Assembly (NCBI RefSeq): GCF_024346875.1
Contig: NZ_AP024872.1
Span: forward strand, 620,001 to 684,000
Direction of reading: 5' to 3'
From: Vibrio gallicus
GTDB lineage: Bacteria; Pseudomonadota; Gammaproteobacteria; Enterobacterales; Vibrionaceae
DNA: 64,000 nt
Part shown: piece by piece, positions 35,489 through 44,809 of the stretch
Layout of the letters: each line of letters starts with the position of its first letter
How positions within the stretch are numbered: the first letter of the stretch is position 1
Notes under the pieces: generated by a model
The model's input: only the letters and a program-made list of their open reading frames with translations
Told to the model about the DNA's origin: nothing
The model's database searches: none
Position numbers and translations under genes: made by a program

Positions 35489-36982
35489 TCACTCACTATG
35501 TGCATTTAGCAGGCTGCGCAGCTCATAAAGTAAATCACTGGCAACTATACCTATTTTGCCCGCTGTTTTGGCCGCGTTATCGGCCGCGGTGGAGTGTAAC
35601 CAAGCACCTAACATAGCCGCGTGCGTTATAGATAGCCCTTGGGCTATCAAAGCGCTTATCGCACCAGTTAATACATCCCCCATGCCACCACTTGCCATAC
35701 CAGAGTTTCCAGCGCAGATAACAGCTCGGTGCTTGCCGTCATAAACAATGGTTCCCGGCCCTTTTAGCACGACTACCGCCGCGTATTTTTCATACAAGCG
35801 TTCTGCCGCGTGGTATCTGTCTTGCTCTATCTCGGCAATTGATAGATTTAGTAGACGCGCCGCTTCGCCCGGATGAGGGGTAATGATTGCATTTGATAAG
35901 TCGGGTGCAGGGCTAATGTTTGCGATAAGGTTCAAGGCATCGGCATCAAATACACGCGCAATTTGCTTGAGTTCTAGCACCTCGCGCAATGCCTCTTTGC
36001 CCCACTCTTGCTGGCCTAGCCCAGGACCAATGGCTATCACATCACTGCGCGATAACTGCTGGCGTTGCTGCTTATCTAAGCCGTGTTGACTATATAGTTG
36101 CGCCATCACCTCTGGCTGACGGCATAAAAGCGCATTGATGGCATCTTGGCTTGTCAAAACACTCACCAAGCCCGCGCCACTTCTCACGCACCCTTGCGCT
36201 GATAATACTATCGCTCCGCAGTAACCCGTTGCACCGCCAACTAAGCTCACCCGGCCACTATCGCCTTTGTGGGAGCAATTATCCCTATGGGGCAGGATGT
36301 TCATCGCCTGTGCACGATCAAATATCTGGGCATAAGGTTTCTGGGCCTGCGTAAAGTAGTGATTTATATCGAGATCTGCTGTAAATAACGCCCCAACGAC
36401 TGAGCTTGCTTTACCTGTAACTAAGCCTGACTTTAGGCCGATAAACGACACCGTCGCATCGGCCTGCACGCAGTCGCCAATAATCGTGCCGTTATCAGCA
36501 TTAAGCCCAGAAGGAATATCTAGCGCCAGTACTTTGGCATCTGATGCGTTAACTTTAGCTATGACCTGCAACATATTGGCTCGTATGTTACCAACCAGTC
36601 CAGTACCTAACAGGCCATCTACGATAATGGCATGGGGTTGAGTAGGGAACGCTGAGGTGATTTCTCCTCCAATATCTAACCACGCCTGCTTAGCAATTAT
36701 CGAATCAGCAGTGGAGCTGTCACAAAAATCAGGCTGATACAATGTGACCTCATAGCCTTGCTGTTTTGCAAGCCTTGCTACCACAAAGCCATCACCACCA
36801 TTATTGCCTGAGCCGCAACATACCAATAGCTTGTGCTGCGGTAAACAGAGACTTTCAAGGCGCTCAAAGGCAGCCGCGCCAGCTCGCTCCATCAATTCAT
36901 ACATGGGAACACCCGCTCGCTGAGCGGCTTCCACTTCGCCGATTTTAACTTGTTGGGAAAGATAGAGACTGACCACTGACAT
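35489..36982 (-). CDS. nnrE/nnrD: Bifunctional NAD(P)H-hydrate repair enzyme
   Basis: The N-terminal half (about 1-215) is NAD(P)HX epimerase (YjeF_N) with CGSGNNGGDGFVVARL. The C-terminal half is the ADP-dependent NAD(P)HX dehydratase with GPGLGQQEWG, VLKGPGT and the catalytic loop NSGMASGGMGDVLTG. Together they repair hydrated NAD(P)H. I start at ATG 36982 (497 residues) because AGGAGTT precedes it and the sequence then begins like the family; an upstream start at 37048 would add 22 unrelated hydrophobic residues that overlap a terminator stem. In many Vibrio genomes tsaE follows, which is not the case here. Confidence 0.93.
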   Translation of the reverse strand: MSVVSLYLSQQVKIGEVEAAQRAGVPMYELMERAGAAAFERLESLCLPQHKLLVCCGSGNNGGDGFVVARLAKQQGYEVTLYQPDFCDSSTADSIIAKQAWLDIGGEITSAFPTQPHAIIVDGLLGTGLVGNIRANMLQVIAKVNASDAKVLALDIPSGLNADNGTIIGDCVQADATVSFIGLKSGLVTGKASSVVGALFTADLDINHYFTQAQKPYAQIFDRAQAMNILPHRDNCSHKGDSGRVSLVGGATGYCGAIVLSAQGCVRSGAGLVSVLTSQDAINALLCRQPEVMAQLYSQHGLDKQQRQQLSRSDVIAIGPGLGQQEWGKEALREVLELKQIARVFDADALNLIANISPAPDLSNAIITPHPGEAARLLNLSIAEIEQDRYHAAERLYEKYAAVVVLKGPGTIVYDGKHRAVICAGNSGMASGGMGDVLTGAISALIAQGLSITHAAMLGAWLHSTAADNAAKTAGKIGIVASDLLYELRSLLNAHSE

Positions 36983-37035
36983 AACTCCTAGTAACGTATC
37001 ATTCAAAGGATATATCAGTGGCGCCAAAACAAACA

Positions 37036-37063
37036 AAAAAGCATCCAAATATGGATGCTTTAA
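37036..37063 (-). terminator. Terminator after the small membrane protein
   Basis: AAAGCATCC (37038-37046) pairs with GGATGCTTT (37053-37061). On the minus strand a T-run follows. It ends the transcript of the gene at 37082 before nnrED. Confidence 0.85.
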
Positions 37064-37081
37064 TCAAGGTAGTGATGCGTA

Positions 37082-37438
37082 TTAAGCTTTGTTTAAGCCC
37101 AATCGGCGATTTGTCGCCCTATCTTTAAAGTAGAAATAGACATAGCTTACTGCCAGTGCAAAGAATAGATAAGAAAGAGAGAACACCAATGGAGAGGTGA
37201 TAATACCCGATTTAACCCCCATCATTGTTGCAATTACGGTTATCAAAAGCTTGGATAGCATCCCAACCAGAAGCATAAAGACCGCAAGTTGTGGCCAGCG
37301 TGACGAACGAAATGCAAACCAAAAACATGTCCCTACCGCTAAAGATGCAGTGCTCAGCCCGTAAAGGAAAGAGTTTAAATGTTCAGCTGAAGCTGCACCG
37401 GCAGAAACGGAAACCAATAAAAGCAAAAATATTTTCAT
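37082..37438 (-). CDS. Small inner-membrane protein, unknown function
   Basis: Starting at Met 37438 gives 118 residues with four hydrophobic helices, the first resembling a signal anchor (MKIFLLLLVSVSAGAAS). It ends in a basic tail RATNRRLGLNK. An upstream start at 37465 adds nine residues. No family was recognised. The gene is flanked by a terminator and divergent from the OFA transporter. Confidence 0.7.
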   Translation of the reverse strand: MKIFLLLLVSVSAGAASAEHLNSFLYGLSTASLAVGTCFWFAFRSSRWPQLAVFMLLVGMLSKLLITVIATMMGVKSGIITSPLVFSLSYLFFALAVSYVYFYFKDRATNRRLGLNKA

Positions 37439-37939
37439 TCCTAAAACCCCACTAAATGTTAGCAAAGCATCCCTTCATATTTGAAAACTAAGTTTTAAAA
37501 GTATTTTGAACGAATAAATGCGGTATGTGAAGCAGTTTATTGATTATTTTTTGCGCAGACATTCACGGAAGTGATTGTTTTACATGTTATTAACATCAAG
37601 GCTCTGGGCTAACCTCTGTTTTTAAATGCATTATTAACGATAATGCATATAAAGATACAAAAGCGAGCCTAAGGTGTTAAATAAATGTAACATTTGAATT
37701 TGTTAACTCGATCAATTTAGTATTGAATGACTTGATAGGTGGCCGTTTCAAAACAGTTACTTAGATCACTTTTTGGGTAAAACCAACCGCTACACCATTT
37801 ATGAAAACTTACTTACAAAAAATAGTAGAAATTAATTCCATTCATACAAAATTTAGGTAGAATCCGCGCCCTAGCCTGTTGTTATTTATTAATAATACAA
37901 ATTAATCCATCGAACCAACCCGAAAGCGCTGAGAACAGA
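37439..37939. other. Long intergenic region upstream of the OFA transporter
   Basis: No gene seen. It contains a perfect inverted repeat with nine-base arms (37626-37634 and 37640-37648), described as a finding, and AT-rich sequence that should contain both divergent promoters. Confidence 0.6.
37626..37648. promoter_or_regulatory. Perfect inverted repeat, probable operator
   Basis: ATGCATTAT (37626-37634) and ATAATGCAT (37640-37648) are exact reverse complements around TAACG. It lies about 290 bases upstream of the OFA transporter and 180 upstream of the small membrane protein start. The regulator is unknown. Confidence 0.45.
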
Positions 37940-39172
37940 ATGAAAAAGTTTAATAAAGCAATGCAAATCCTAGTCGCGGGATTCTGCATTAATCTATGTT
38001 TAGGCATTTTATATGCGTGGAGCATCTTCAATAAAGCACTGGTTACCGATCTTGGATGGAACCCTGCGGATGCCTCTCAACCGTATGCTATTGCCACTAT
38101 CACCTTCTCTATCGCTCTTCTAGTAGCTGGTATTTTACAAGACCGTATGGGGCCTCGTAATATCTTGATCCTCGGCGCAACCTTAACCGGCGTTGGAATG
38201 ATAGCATCAAGCTTTGCCACTACACCGGCGATGCTAAGTATCACATTTGGCTTTGTTGCCGGAGCGGGTATTGGCTTTGGATACGCGTGTTTATCACCCG
38301 CGGCAATGAAATGGTTTCACCCTTCTAAAAAGGGAATGGTTAATGGTTTGATTGCGGCAGGGTTTGGCCTTGCTGCGGTATATCTTGCCCCTCTTACCGC
38401 TGCGCTTATCAATAACTATGGTATTGATCAAAGCTTCCTTATTTTAGGTATTGGGGTACTTGTTATTGCCGTACCACTAGCGACCACAATCAACAACCCA
38501 CCAGCGGATTACGTCCCTGAAGCGCCTAAGGTAAAAGCAGGTGAAGCACCGGTAGCGGTTAAGGAAAGCAACGATATCTCATGGAAGGTGATGCTAAAAA
38601 CACCACAATTCTATTCGCTGTGGGTTATGTACGCATTTGCTTCTGCAACTGGCCTTATGATCATCGGTAACATCACCACTATCGCCAGTGTTCAAGCCAA
38701 TTTGCCGAATGCTGTCTATCTAGCCTCTATCTTGGCCGTCTTTAACTCAGGTGGTCGTATTGGCGCAGGTATATTATCTGACAAGATCGGTGGTCTACAG
38801 ACGTTGTTCATCGCATTTGCACTGCAAGGTGTGAATATGGTGTTATTTGCGACCTTCAAATCAGAAGCCACTCTGATTGTGGGCACTGCAATTGCCGCCG
38901 TAGGATACGGCACACTGCTAGCGGTATTCCCATCGATCACCGCTGAGTTCTATGGCCTTAAAAACTATGGCACCAACTATGGTGTACTTTACACCGCTTG
39001 GGGTATTGGTGGCGCAATCGGCGCAGCCGTTGTCGGTTTCTCAATGACCCATGGCGAAGGCTACAACCTAGCCTACACTATCTCTGCGGTTATGATGGGC
39101 GTGTGTGTAGTGTTAGCCCTTGTGACTCGTCCAATCAATGAGGAAAAATCAGCTCAGCTTGCCGCTGCTTGA
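37940..39172 (+). CDS. OFA-family MFS transporter (oxalate/formate antiporter-like)
   Basis: A 12-helix major facilitator of 410 residues. The family is seen from NLCLGILYAWSIFNKAL near the start, the loop DRMGPRNILILGA between helices 2 and 3, and ACLSPAAMKWFHPSKKGMVNGL in the middle, followed by the symmetrical GGRIGAGILSDKIGG in the second half. Members move organic anions such as oxalate, formate, pyruvate or lactate. The substrate here is not clear. It is a single gene with a terminator behind it. Confidence 0.88.
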   Translation: MKKFNKAMQILVAGFCINLCLGILYAWSIFNKALVTDLGWNPADASQPYAIATITFSIALLVAGILQDRMGPRNILILGATLTGVGMIASSFATTPAMLSITFGFVAGAGIGFGYACLSPAAMKWFHPSKKGMVNGLIAAGFGLAAVYLAPLTAALINNYGIDQSFLILGIGVLVIAVPLATTINNPPADYVPEAPKVKAGEAPVAVKESNDISWKVMLKTPQFYSLWVMYAFASATGLMIIGNITTIASVQANLPNAVYLASILAVFNSGGRIGAGILSDKIGGLQTLFIAFALQGVNMVLFATFKSEATLIVGTAIAAVGYGTLLAVFPSITAEFYGLKNYGTNYGVLYTAWGIGGAIGAAVVGFSMTHGEGYNLAYTISAVMMGVCVVLALVTRPINEEKSAQLAAA

Positions 39173-39190
39173 TTAACTCGATAGCTCCCT

Positions 39191-39220
39191 ACAGGCTCGC
39201 TTTGGCGGGCCTGTTTTGTT
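39191..39220 (+). terminator. Terminator after the OFA transporter
   Basis: ACAGGCTCGC pairs with GCGGGCCTGT across TTTG with one imperfect pair, followed by TTTTG on the plus strand. Confidence 0.8.
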
Positions 39221-39315
39221 TGGTTACAACTCTTTGTAAAACCTGCCTAGCTTTAGAAAGCGGATAATAGTTATGATTGGCGCATCATTATCCATCTCGG
39301 CGAGCTGTAGTGTTT

Positions 39316-40344
39316 ATGCACACCAATAATCAACGCATTCCAAGCTTAGAGCTGGGTCGCATCATCGCGATACTCGCTGTTATTACAATACATAGCCAAC
39401 TATTGGTTACGTATCCTCTATATAATGAAACACCTTGGCTTGGAGACTTCATCAATCAAGCTAGCCGTTTTGCCGTGCCCTATTTCTTCCTATTAACTGG
39501 ATATTTACTGCAACCTAAACTCACTCAAAACCCTATTGGCACCGCGCTGGGTTATATCAAACCCCTAACCTTAATTTGGCTAGTTTGGAGTGTTATTTAT
39601 CTGCCGATTCCGTTTAATTTAACGACAGTAATCACCCAAGGCTACGTAGCTGAACGCTCGCAATACTGGAATTTCCTAGCCCAAACACCAATTAACTCTC
39701 TACTAGAAGGCGGCTTGGTTCACCTATGGTACCTACCTGCACTTGTCGTTGGTGTGGGTATAATCGCGGTTGTCATTCGGTTAAATATTCAAGCAATGCT
39801 ACTGCCATTAGGCTTGATACTGTTTATATATGGGGTCTTAGCCGGCAGCTACTTTAATGCGACAGATATCCCATCGCCTTTTTACACAAGAAATGGGCCA
39901 TTCTTTAGCTTACTGATGATAAGTTTGGGGCTGGAAATCCGCCGCTTAAATATATCGATTAGCTCAAACCGTGCGCTATTAATGCTAGTTTTAGGCATGA
40001 CCATTCATTTTATTGAAGCTTACTACCTTCTCCATTGGAGCGTAGATTTCCGTATCCATGACTATCTATTTGGCACACCCATTTGGGCTTTAGGCTTTTT
40101 CATGTTGTTACTCGCTAACCCAAACTTGGGAGCTAATAAATACCTTCAACCTATCGCTAACCTGACGCTAGGGATCTACGTATCCCACCTTTTATTTGTC
40201 ATTTATCTATCTAATTTGGCAGGGTTTTTAGGGTTAGATATGTGGAAAAAAGATCTGTTGGTTTGGCTTGGAACAATCATAGCTTCCTTGCTATTTAGTT
40301 ATCTGGTTATGAAAAGCCCCGTGCGAAGAGCATTACTTAGATAA
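39316..40344 (+). CDS. Acyltransferase 3 family membrane protein
   Basis: An integral membrane acyltransferase with about ten hydrophobic helices. The conserved start is RIPSLELGRIIAILAVITIH with the catalytic-type His in helix 1, followed by FFLLTGYLL and GLVHLWYLPALV (HLWYL). These enzymes acetylate or acylate cell-surface sugars. Starting at ATG 39316 gives 342 residues; an upstream TTG at 39277 adds 13 that do not look family-like. It ends 12 bases into the convergent LysR gene. The acceptor is unknown, since no polysaccharide genes are nearby. Confidence 0.82.
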   Translation: MHTNNQRIPSLELGRIIAILAVITIHSQLLVTYPLYNETPWLGDFINQASRFAVPYFFLLTGYLLQPKLTQNPIGTALGYIKPLTLIWLVWSVIYLPIPFNLTTVITQGYVAERSQYWNFLAQTPINSLLEGGLVHLWYLPALVVGVGIIAVVIRLNIQAMLLPLGLILFIYGVLAGSYFNATDIPSPFYTRNGPFFSLLMISLGLEIRRLNISISSNRALLMLVLGMTIHFIEAYYLLHWSVDFRIHDYLFGTPIWALGFFMLLLANPNLGANKYLQPIANLTLGIYVSHLLFVIYLSNLAGFLGLDMWKKDLLVWLGTIIASLLFSYLVMKSPVRRALLR

Positions 40345-41238
40345 TGAGCGTGATTCAAACTCACGGTAGATAAACTCAATCAAGCTAGTTAAGCGTGCGG
40401 GTCGAAATCTATCTTTGTGGTAAATCATAGAAAAGCTGACACTCGGGATATGCCAATCTTGAAATACATTAATCAATCGCCCCTTAGTTATGGCTTGCTC
40501 GCAATACAGTTTAGGTACCCGCACAATTCCATTACCCTGTAACGCCCCATTAATTAGCGCCCTGCCATTTTTACACTGTAAATAGCCATTCACCACGGTT
40601 TCAATGCGCTCGCCAGTGTGATTTTCAACAAAGCTCCAGCGATTCACCGAGCCAATCAGACAGCGATGCGCGTCAAGCTGTCGAGGGTGCGTTGGTTGTG
40701 AGTATTGCTGCAAATATTCTGGGCTGGCTAAAGTCAGCATCTCGACATCAAATAGCTTTCGTGCAATAAACCCAGCATCTTCTAGCTCCCCCATTCTAAA
40801 CGCGATATCGAACTCATCACTGATCAAATCAACCCGATTACTACTAAAATCAAGATTGATGGATACCTGCGGGTGCTGCTTCATAAATTGGTTCACAATT
40901 GGCACTAAAATATCTTCACCGAGTACCCCACCTACGCAATTTATCGCCAGATGGCCGCGCAATTGCTGAGTATCTTCTATTGATATCATTAACGCTTGAT
41001 TGATATTCCCCAATGCTCCATGACAACGCTGATACAGGCCTCTGCCCTCAGGGGTCAGCTTTAGGCTACGTGTGGTTCTGACTAATAGGGTTACGCCGAG
41101 GTCTCTTTCCAATCGAGTGATTTGCCGAGAGACATGTGAGCGAGACACGCCTAACGCATCCGCGCAGCGGGTGAAGCTTTCTAGTTCAGCTACCAATACA
41201 AAAGAGCGCACATCACTCAGGTTCACCTTGTCTAACAT
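40333..41238 (-). CDS. LysR-family regulator
   Basis: The 301 residues have an N-terminal helix-turn-helix (LESFTRCADALGVSRSHVSRQITRLERDLGVTLLVRTTR) and a substrate-binding domain with a GELEDAGFIARKLFDVEML stretch, typical of the CrgA-type (aromatic/short-chain-dehydrogenase-associated) LysR group. It is divergent to the SDR gene at 41374 with 135 bases between, so it probably controls that gene and itself. Confidence 0.92.
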   Translation of the reverse strand: MLDKVNLSDVRSFVLVAELESFTRCADALGVSRSHVSRQITRLERDLGVTLLVRTTRSLKLTPEGRGLYQRCHGALGNINQALMISIEDTQQLRGHLAINCVGGVLGEDILVPIVNQFMKQHPQVSINLDFSSNRVDLISDEFDIAFRMGELEDAGFIARKLFDVEMLTLASPEYLQQYSQPTHPRQLDAHRCLIGSVNRWSFVENHTGERIETVVNGYLQCKNGRALINGALQGNGIVRVPKLYCEQAITKGRLINVFQDWHIPSVSFSMIYHKDRFRPARLTSLIEFIYREFESRSLSK

Positions 41239-41373
41239 TTGCTTGCTCCTAGCTCGCTACATTGTTGCAGTATAGCAACAGTTATTTGAGTAAAGGGATA
41301 TATATCAACAAAGCACGCCAGTCTAGAATGCAGCCATTGAAACAAGCCCCTACCCACATGCGGAGAATATCAA

Positions 41374-42093
41374 ATGAAAAAGCTCGTAGTTATCACAGGC
41401 GCAAGTTCAGGCATAGGTAAAGCCATTGCACTTCGTTTAAGCCAGCAAGGCCACCCACTGCTTTTATTGGCGCGTCGCGTGGAGCGTCTTGAACAAATGA
41501 ACCTACCCAACACTGTGTGCGCTAAGGTCGATGTCACTGATATCAGCTCATTTGAATCTGCAATTCAAGACGCGCAGGCACAGTATGGTCGTGCTGAAGT
41601 ATTGATTAACAATGCAGGTAATATGTTGCTAGGTCAGATAGACACCCAAGATCCGCAACAATGGAAGCGTATGTTTGACGTGAACGTGCTCGGCCTTCTA
41701 AACGGCATGCACGCCGTTCTTGCGCCAATGAAGCAAAACAATAGTGGTACTATCGTTAACATCAGCTCAATTGCAGGCAAGAAAACCTTTCCTAATCACG
41801 CTGCGTATTGCGGCACCAAATTTGCGGTGCACGCCATCTCTGAAAATGTGCGAGAAGAAGTAGCAGAGCACAATGTGCGCGTTACAACTATCGCACCGGG
41901 TGCGGTTGAAACTGAGCTGTTATCACATACAACCTCAGATGAGATAAAGAAGGGATATGACGATTGGAAGCAAGATATGGGTGGCGTACTCGCCGCCGAT
42001 GATGTCGCTCGCGCAGTAGAGTTTGCTATCTCACAGCCGCAGAATGTGTGTATCCGAGAAATTGCTTTAGCACCTACTAAGCAGCAACCATAA
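41374..42093 (+). CDS. Short-chain dehydrogenase/reductase
   Basis: A 239-residue classical SDR with the nucleotide motif TGASSGIG at residues 8-15, NNAG near 80, and the catalytic Ser-Tyr-Lys in NISSIAG and AAYCGTKFAV. ARRVERL after the second strand suggests NADP. Clade resembles YdfG-like serine/3-hydroxy acid dehydrogenases, but the substrate cannot be assigned. It is divergent to a LysR regulator and followed by a bidirectional terminator. Confidence 0.9.
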   Translation: MKKLVVITGASSGIGKAIALRLSQQGHPLLLLARRVERLEQMNLPNTVCAKVDVTDISSFESAIQDAQAQYGRAEVLINNAGNMLLGQIDTQDPQQWKRMFDVNVLGLLNGMHAVLAPMKQNNSGTIVNISSIAGKKTFPNHAAYCGTKFAVHAISENVREEVAEHNVRVTTIAPGAVETELLSHTTSDEIKKGYDDWKQDMGGVLAADDVARAVEFAISQPQNVCIREIALAPTKQQP

Positions 42094-42143
42094 GCGCCGT
42101 TGCTCAAACAAAACTAAACTAAACAAAACTAAACAGTTTAAAC

Positions 42144-42172
42144 AATAAGGGCGACCTTAAGTCGCCCTTATT
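42144..42172. terminator. Bidirectional terminator between SDR and NYN genes
   Basis: AATAAGGGCGAC pairs exactly with GTCGCCCTTATT around CTTAA. It serves both convergent genes. A short reiterated CTAAACAAAA motif lies just before it (42108-42133). Confidence 0.9.
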
Positions 42173-42174
42173 CA

Positions 42175-42654
42175 TTACAGCAGTAGGTTACTTTCTATTG
42201 AATAGTGACTCGATGCCGCCTCAATCAACGAATTGGCAGTTAATGACTTCACTGAAAAGACCTCAAACTGTTTGCCATAGCCTTCTATAACCCGTGAAGC
42301 TAATACATCAAAGTCGCCATCTCCGGAAACCAGCACTACCTTGTCGATATCATCACGCATCGCTGTTTCAATGATATCTATCGTGATTCCTACATCCCAA
42401 TCCCCTTTTGCGCTGCCATCAGAGCGTTGAGTAAAGGGCTTTAGCTTTACGTAAAACCCAATTCCTCGCAGGATATGATGAAACTGACGCTGTTTAGGGT
42501 TGCTACTTGCAATCGCATACGCGTTGGCAACAGTTATATCACCCTGCTGTGACACTGTGCGCCAGAAAGCATTGTAATCAAAGTGCTTACCAAAGGCATC
42601 GCGAGTGGTGTAATAAACATTTTGCACATCAACAAATACGGCAACATTGGGCAT
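42175..42654 (-). CDS. NYN-domain (LabA-like) protein
   Basis: A 159-residue PIN-like NYN protein: N-terminal VFVDVQNVYY with the first acidic residue, WDVGITIDIIETA in the middle and VVLVSGDGDFDVLASRV near residue 108 with the acidic cluster. These folds are probable ribonucleases; the substrate is unknown. It lies nine bases after the aldolase-like gene and is likely co-transcribed. Confidence 0.9.
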   Translation of the reverse strand: MPNVAVFVDVQNVYYTTRDAFGKHFDYNAFWRTVSQQGDITVANAYAIASSNPKQRQFHHILRGIGFYVKLKPFTQRSDGSAKGDWDVGITIDIIETAMRDDIDKVVLVSGDGDFDVLASRVIEGYGKQFEVFSVKSLTANSLIEAASSHYSIESNLLL

Positions 42655-42663
42655 GAAAGTTCC

Positions 42664-43737
42664 TTAAGCGTAAGATTCAAAAACGCTAAACACTTGCTTA
42701 AGTTGTTCATCGTCGAGATTAAGTAGGTTATCACCTATATACCATTCGATATGGGATTGATTCGGGTGATACGAAACCTGAGGATTACCTATCCAAATGC
42801 CCTTCTCGGTGGCGAGATACTTCTGCACCTCAAACGCCTTTTGTTGATTGAATGGCAAGATCAAGTGCAGCATATTAGCTTGTGGTGAGCTTGGATTTGC
42901 CGCCAGCTTTGGAAACGCCTTTAACAACTCGTAAACCTGTTTGGTTCGCTCAAAGAGCGCAGGCATTACTGCCAATCTTTGGTCAAATTGCATTGCCGCA
43001 GATACCACATATGGGGTTCGATGATAGATATCACCGCCTTGACGCTTCATCCACATCGCAGCAAGGTCGATGAATTGCTTCGAGCCTAACAAGATTGCGC
43101 CACCAAGGCCACCAACGCCCTTATACAGTGAGACATAGGCGCTACCAAAGCCGTTGCAGATCTCAGAATACTCTTTTTGATAATACGCCGCGGTTTCCCA
43201 TAAGCGCGCACCATCAAGGTGAAGATGGATATCTTGCTCAGCGCAGTATTGTTTAATCTTATCGAGCTCTTCCCAACTCGGTAATTGGCCACCGATTTCT
43301 CGCATTGGAAGCTCATACAGTGCGGCTGCGATTTCATCAGGCCACGCCTGTAAATCTTCAACCTTCCACGGCTGGTAGGCATTGCCCAGGGGTAATACAT
43401 TAAAACGCTGCTGCAATTGATAGCCTTGACGTTCACGCAGATAGACATGGCTTGAGGAATGCATTGCGACTAAAGGGTTTCGCTTTTGTCGTGCAACAAG
43501 TTGTAATGCAGTGGTCTGAGTCATAGTCCCAGTCATCACAAACAAGCCGGCTTCATAATCTAAAAGGTCGGCCACCTTTTGCTCTAGGTCTTGCACGACT
43601 TGTCCTTCGCCATACACATCATAGGCTACCTGATTTTGCTCACACCACTTTGCCATCTCAGCAAAGTGCTCTGCTGGCGTTTGGTCTTTGTTACCCGGGA
43701 TAACAAACTCACATTGCTGTCTTAATTTATTGCTCAT
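42664..43737 (-). CDS. Threonine aldolase-like PLP enzyme (beta-eliminating lyase family)
   Basis: The 357 residues follow the fold-type I layout of low-specificity threonine aldolases. HLHLDGARLWE near residue 170 holds the Asp and Arg that bind PLP and phosphate, and SLYKGVGGLGGAILLG near 205 contains the Schiff-base Lys. The catalytic-type stretch GTMTQTTAL lies near 70. It probably cleaves a beta-hydroxy amino acid to glycine and an aldehyde, but lyase relatives exist. It is upstream of the NYN gene on the same strand. Confidence 0.85.
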   Translation of the reverse strand: MSNKLRQQCEFVIPGNKDQTPAEHFAEMAKWCEQNQVAYDVYGEGQVVQDLEQKVADLLDYEAGLFVMTGTMTQTTALQLVARQKRNPLVAMHSSSHVYLRERQGYQLQQRFNVLPLGNAYQPWKVEDLQAWPDEIAAALYELPMREIGGQLPSWEELDKIKQYCAEQDIHLHLDGARLWETAAYYQKEYSEICNGFGSAYVSLYKGVGGLGGAILLGSKQFIDLAAMWMKRQGGDIYHRTPYVVSAAMQFDQRLAVMPALFERTKQVYELLKAFPKLAANPSSPQANMLHLILPFNQQKAFEVQKYLATEKGIWIGNPQVSYHPNQSHIEWYIGDNLLNLDDEQLKQVFSVFESYA

Positions 43738-43874
43738 TGCGCTTTCCTTGACCTAGAGATTCCATCAAACTACATCGCCTTTTTACTTTAGTAAATAGAT
43801 GTCACTATTCAAAAACCTAGTTAAGCTTACTTTGTTATTAAAGTAACCGAAATTCATCAATCTGAGGTTAATAA

Positions 43875-44291
43875 ATGCCCCATTCAATCCAACAAAGCAT
43901 AGGCAACATAGCGCTAGTTGTGGAAGACTACGATGACGCCATCGCATTTTATACTCAAAAGCTGTCGTTTTCACTGGTTGAAGATACAGATTTAGGTGGC
44001 GGTAAACGCTGGGTTCAGGTCTCCCCGCCCAACTCAAATGGCACCAACCTGTTGCTTGCTCAAGCAAGCAATGCCCAACAGAAACAAGCCGTTGGCAATC
44101 AAAGCGGCGGACGGGTTTTCTTATTTTTACAGACCAATGATTTTTGGCGAGACTATCATTCTATGTTAGAAAATGGGGTGATTTTCCATGAACAGCCACG
44201 CACCGAAGAATATGGCATTGTGGCAGTATTTGAAGATTTGTGCGGCAATAAGTGGGATTTGCTACAACTCAGTAGCTCAGCAAATTCATAA
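43875..44291 (+). CDS. VOC-family (glyoxalase/bleomycin resistance) protein
   Basis: A 138-residue vicinal-oxygen-chelate domain: IGNIALVVEDYDDAIAFYTQKLSF at the start, VQVSPPNSNGTNLLLA in the middle and VAVFEDLCGNKWDLLQ at the end, where FEDLCGNKWDL carries the metal-binding Glu pattern. The function could be a dioxygenase, an isomerase or drug binding; not decidable. It converges on the dms operon. Confidence 0.88.
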   Translation: MPHSIQQSIGNIALVVEDYDDAIAFYTQKLSFSLVEDTDLGGGKRWVQVSPPNSNGTNLLLAQASNAQQKQAVGNQSGGRVFLFLQTNDFWRDYHSMLENGVIFHEQPRTEEYGIVAVFEDLCGNKWDLLQLSSSANS

Positions 44292-44301
44292 TAGTGCTCA
44301 A

Positions 44302-44775
44302 TTACCGCAAAGCAAAACTTATCATACTGGTATAACAACTTTGCGCACATTGCCCGCAACCGATACATTTATCGGCATTGATATTCGGTTTAAGATCATC
44401 GTGCCATTGCAATGCACCAAAATCACAACTCTCTTCACAATTAGCGCAATAGCCATACAGGTTGTCACAGCTGTTAGAAATAGTGGCAATCAATCCTGTT
44501 CTAGGTGAAGAATTGGCGAGAGCGAGGGTGTGGCAAGCAGATTGACACTTGCCACACAAGTCACAGGCAGAATAGCTGATATCTAAAGTTGCAACGCCAT
44601 TGACCAATTCAATAATTTGGCTTGGACAAGCGCTGACACAATCTCCACAACCGTCACATAAACGTGCAAACATCGACTCTTCTAACGCATAAGGTGGCCT
44701 AGGAGCTTTCGGTACTGTCTTTTGTGGTTGTGGAACTGGGCTACCACCAAAGGTAAACATTTTTCGCTTACCCAT
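44302..44775 (-). CDS. NapF-like ferredoxin in the dms operon
   Basis: Four Cys clusters are visible: CDGCGDCVSACP, CDLCGKCQSAC, CANCEESC and CIGCGQCAQSC, giving up to four 4Fe-4S clusters as in NapF-type ferredoxins. The likely start is MGKRKMF at 44775 (157 residues). A longer frame to 44868 overlaps dmsD and adds an unrelated N-terminus. NapF-like proteins assist maturation of molybdoenzymes, so here it probably helps DmsA. Last gene of the operon. Confidence 0.85.
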   Translation of the reverse strand: MGKRKMFTFGGSPVPQPQKTVPKAPRPPYALEESMFARLCDGCGDCVSACPSQIIELVNGVATLDISYSACDLCGKCQSACHTLALANSSPRTGLIATISNSCDNLYGYCANCEESCDFGALQWHDDLKPNINADKCIGCGQCAQSCYTSMISFALR

Positions 44776-44809
44776 ATCTATCTGCTCAAGATCTGACACG
44801 TAACTAAAC

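Noticed and set aside
36983..37048. Upstream start of nnrE at 37048
   Set aside because: The added residues overlap a terminator stem and are unlike the family's N-terminus; AGGAG precedes ATG 36982.
44188..44508. 106-residue plus-strand frame over the end of the VOC gene and the ferredoxin gene
   Set aside because: It is a shadow of both genes: the opposite strand has clear ferredoxin Cys clusters.
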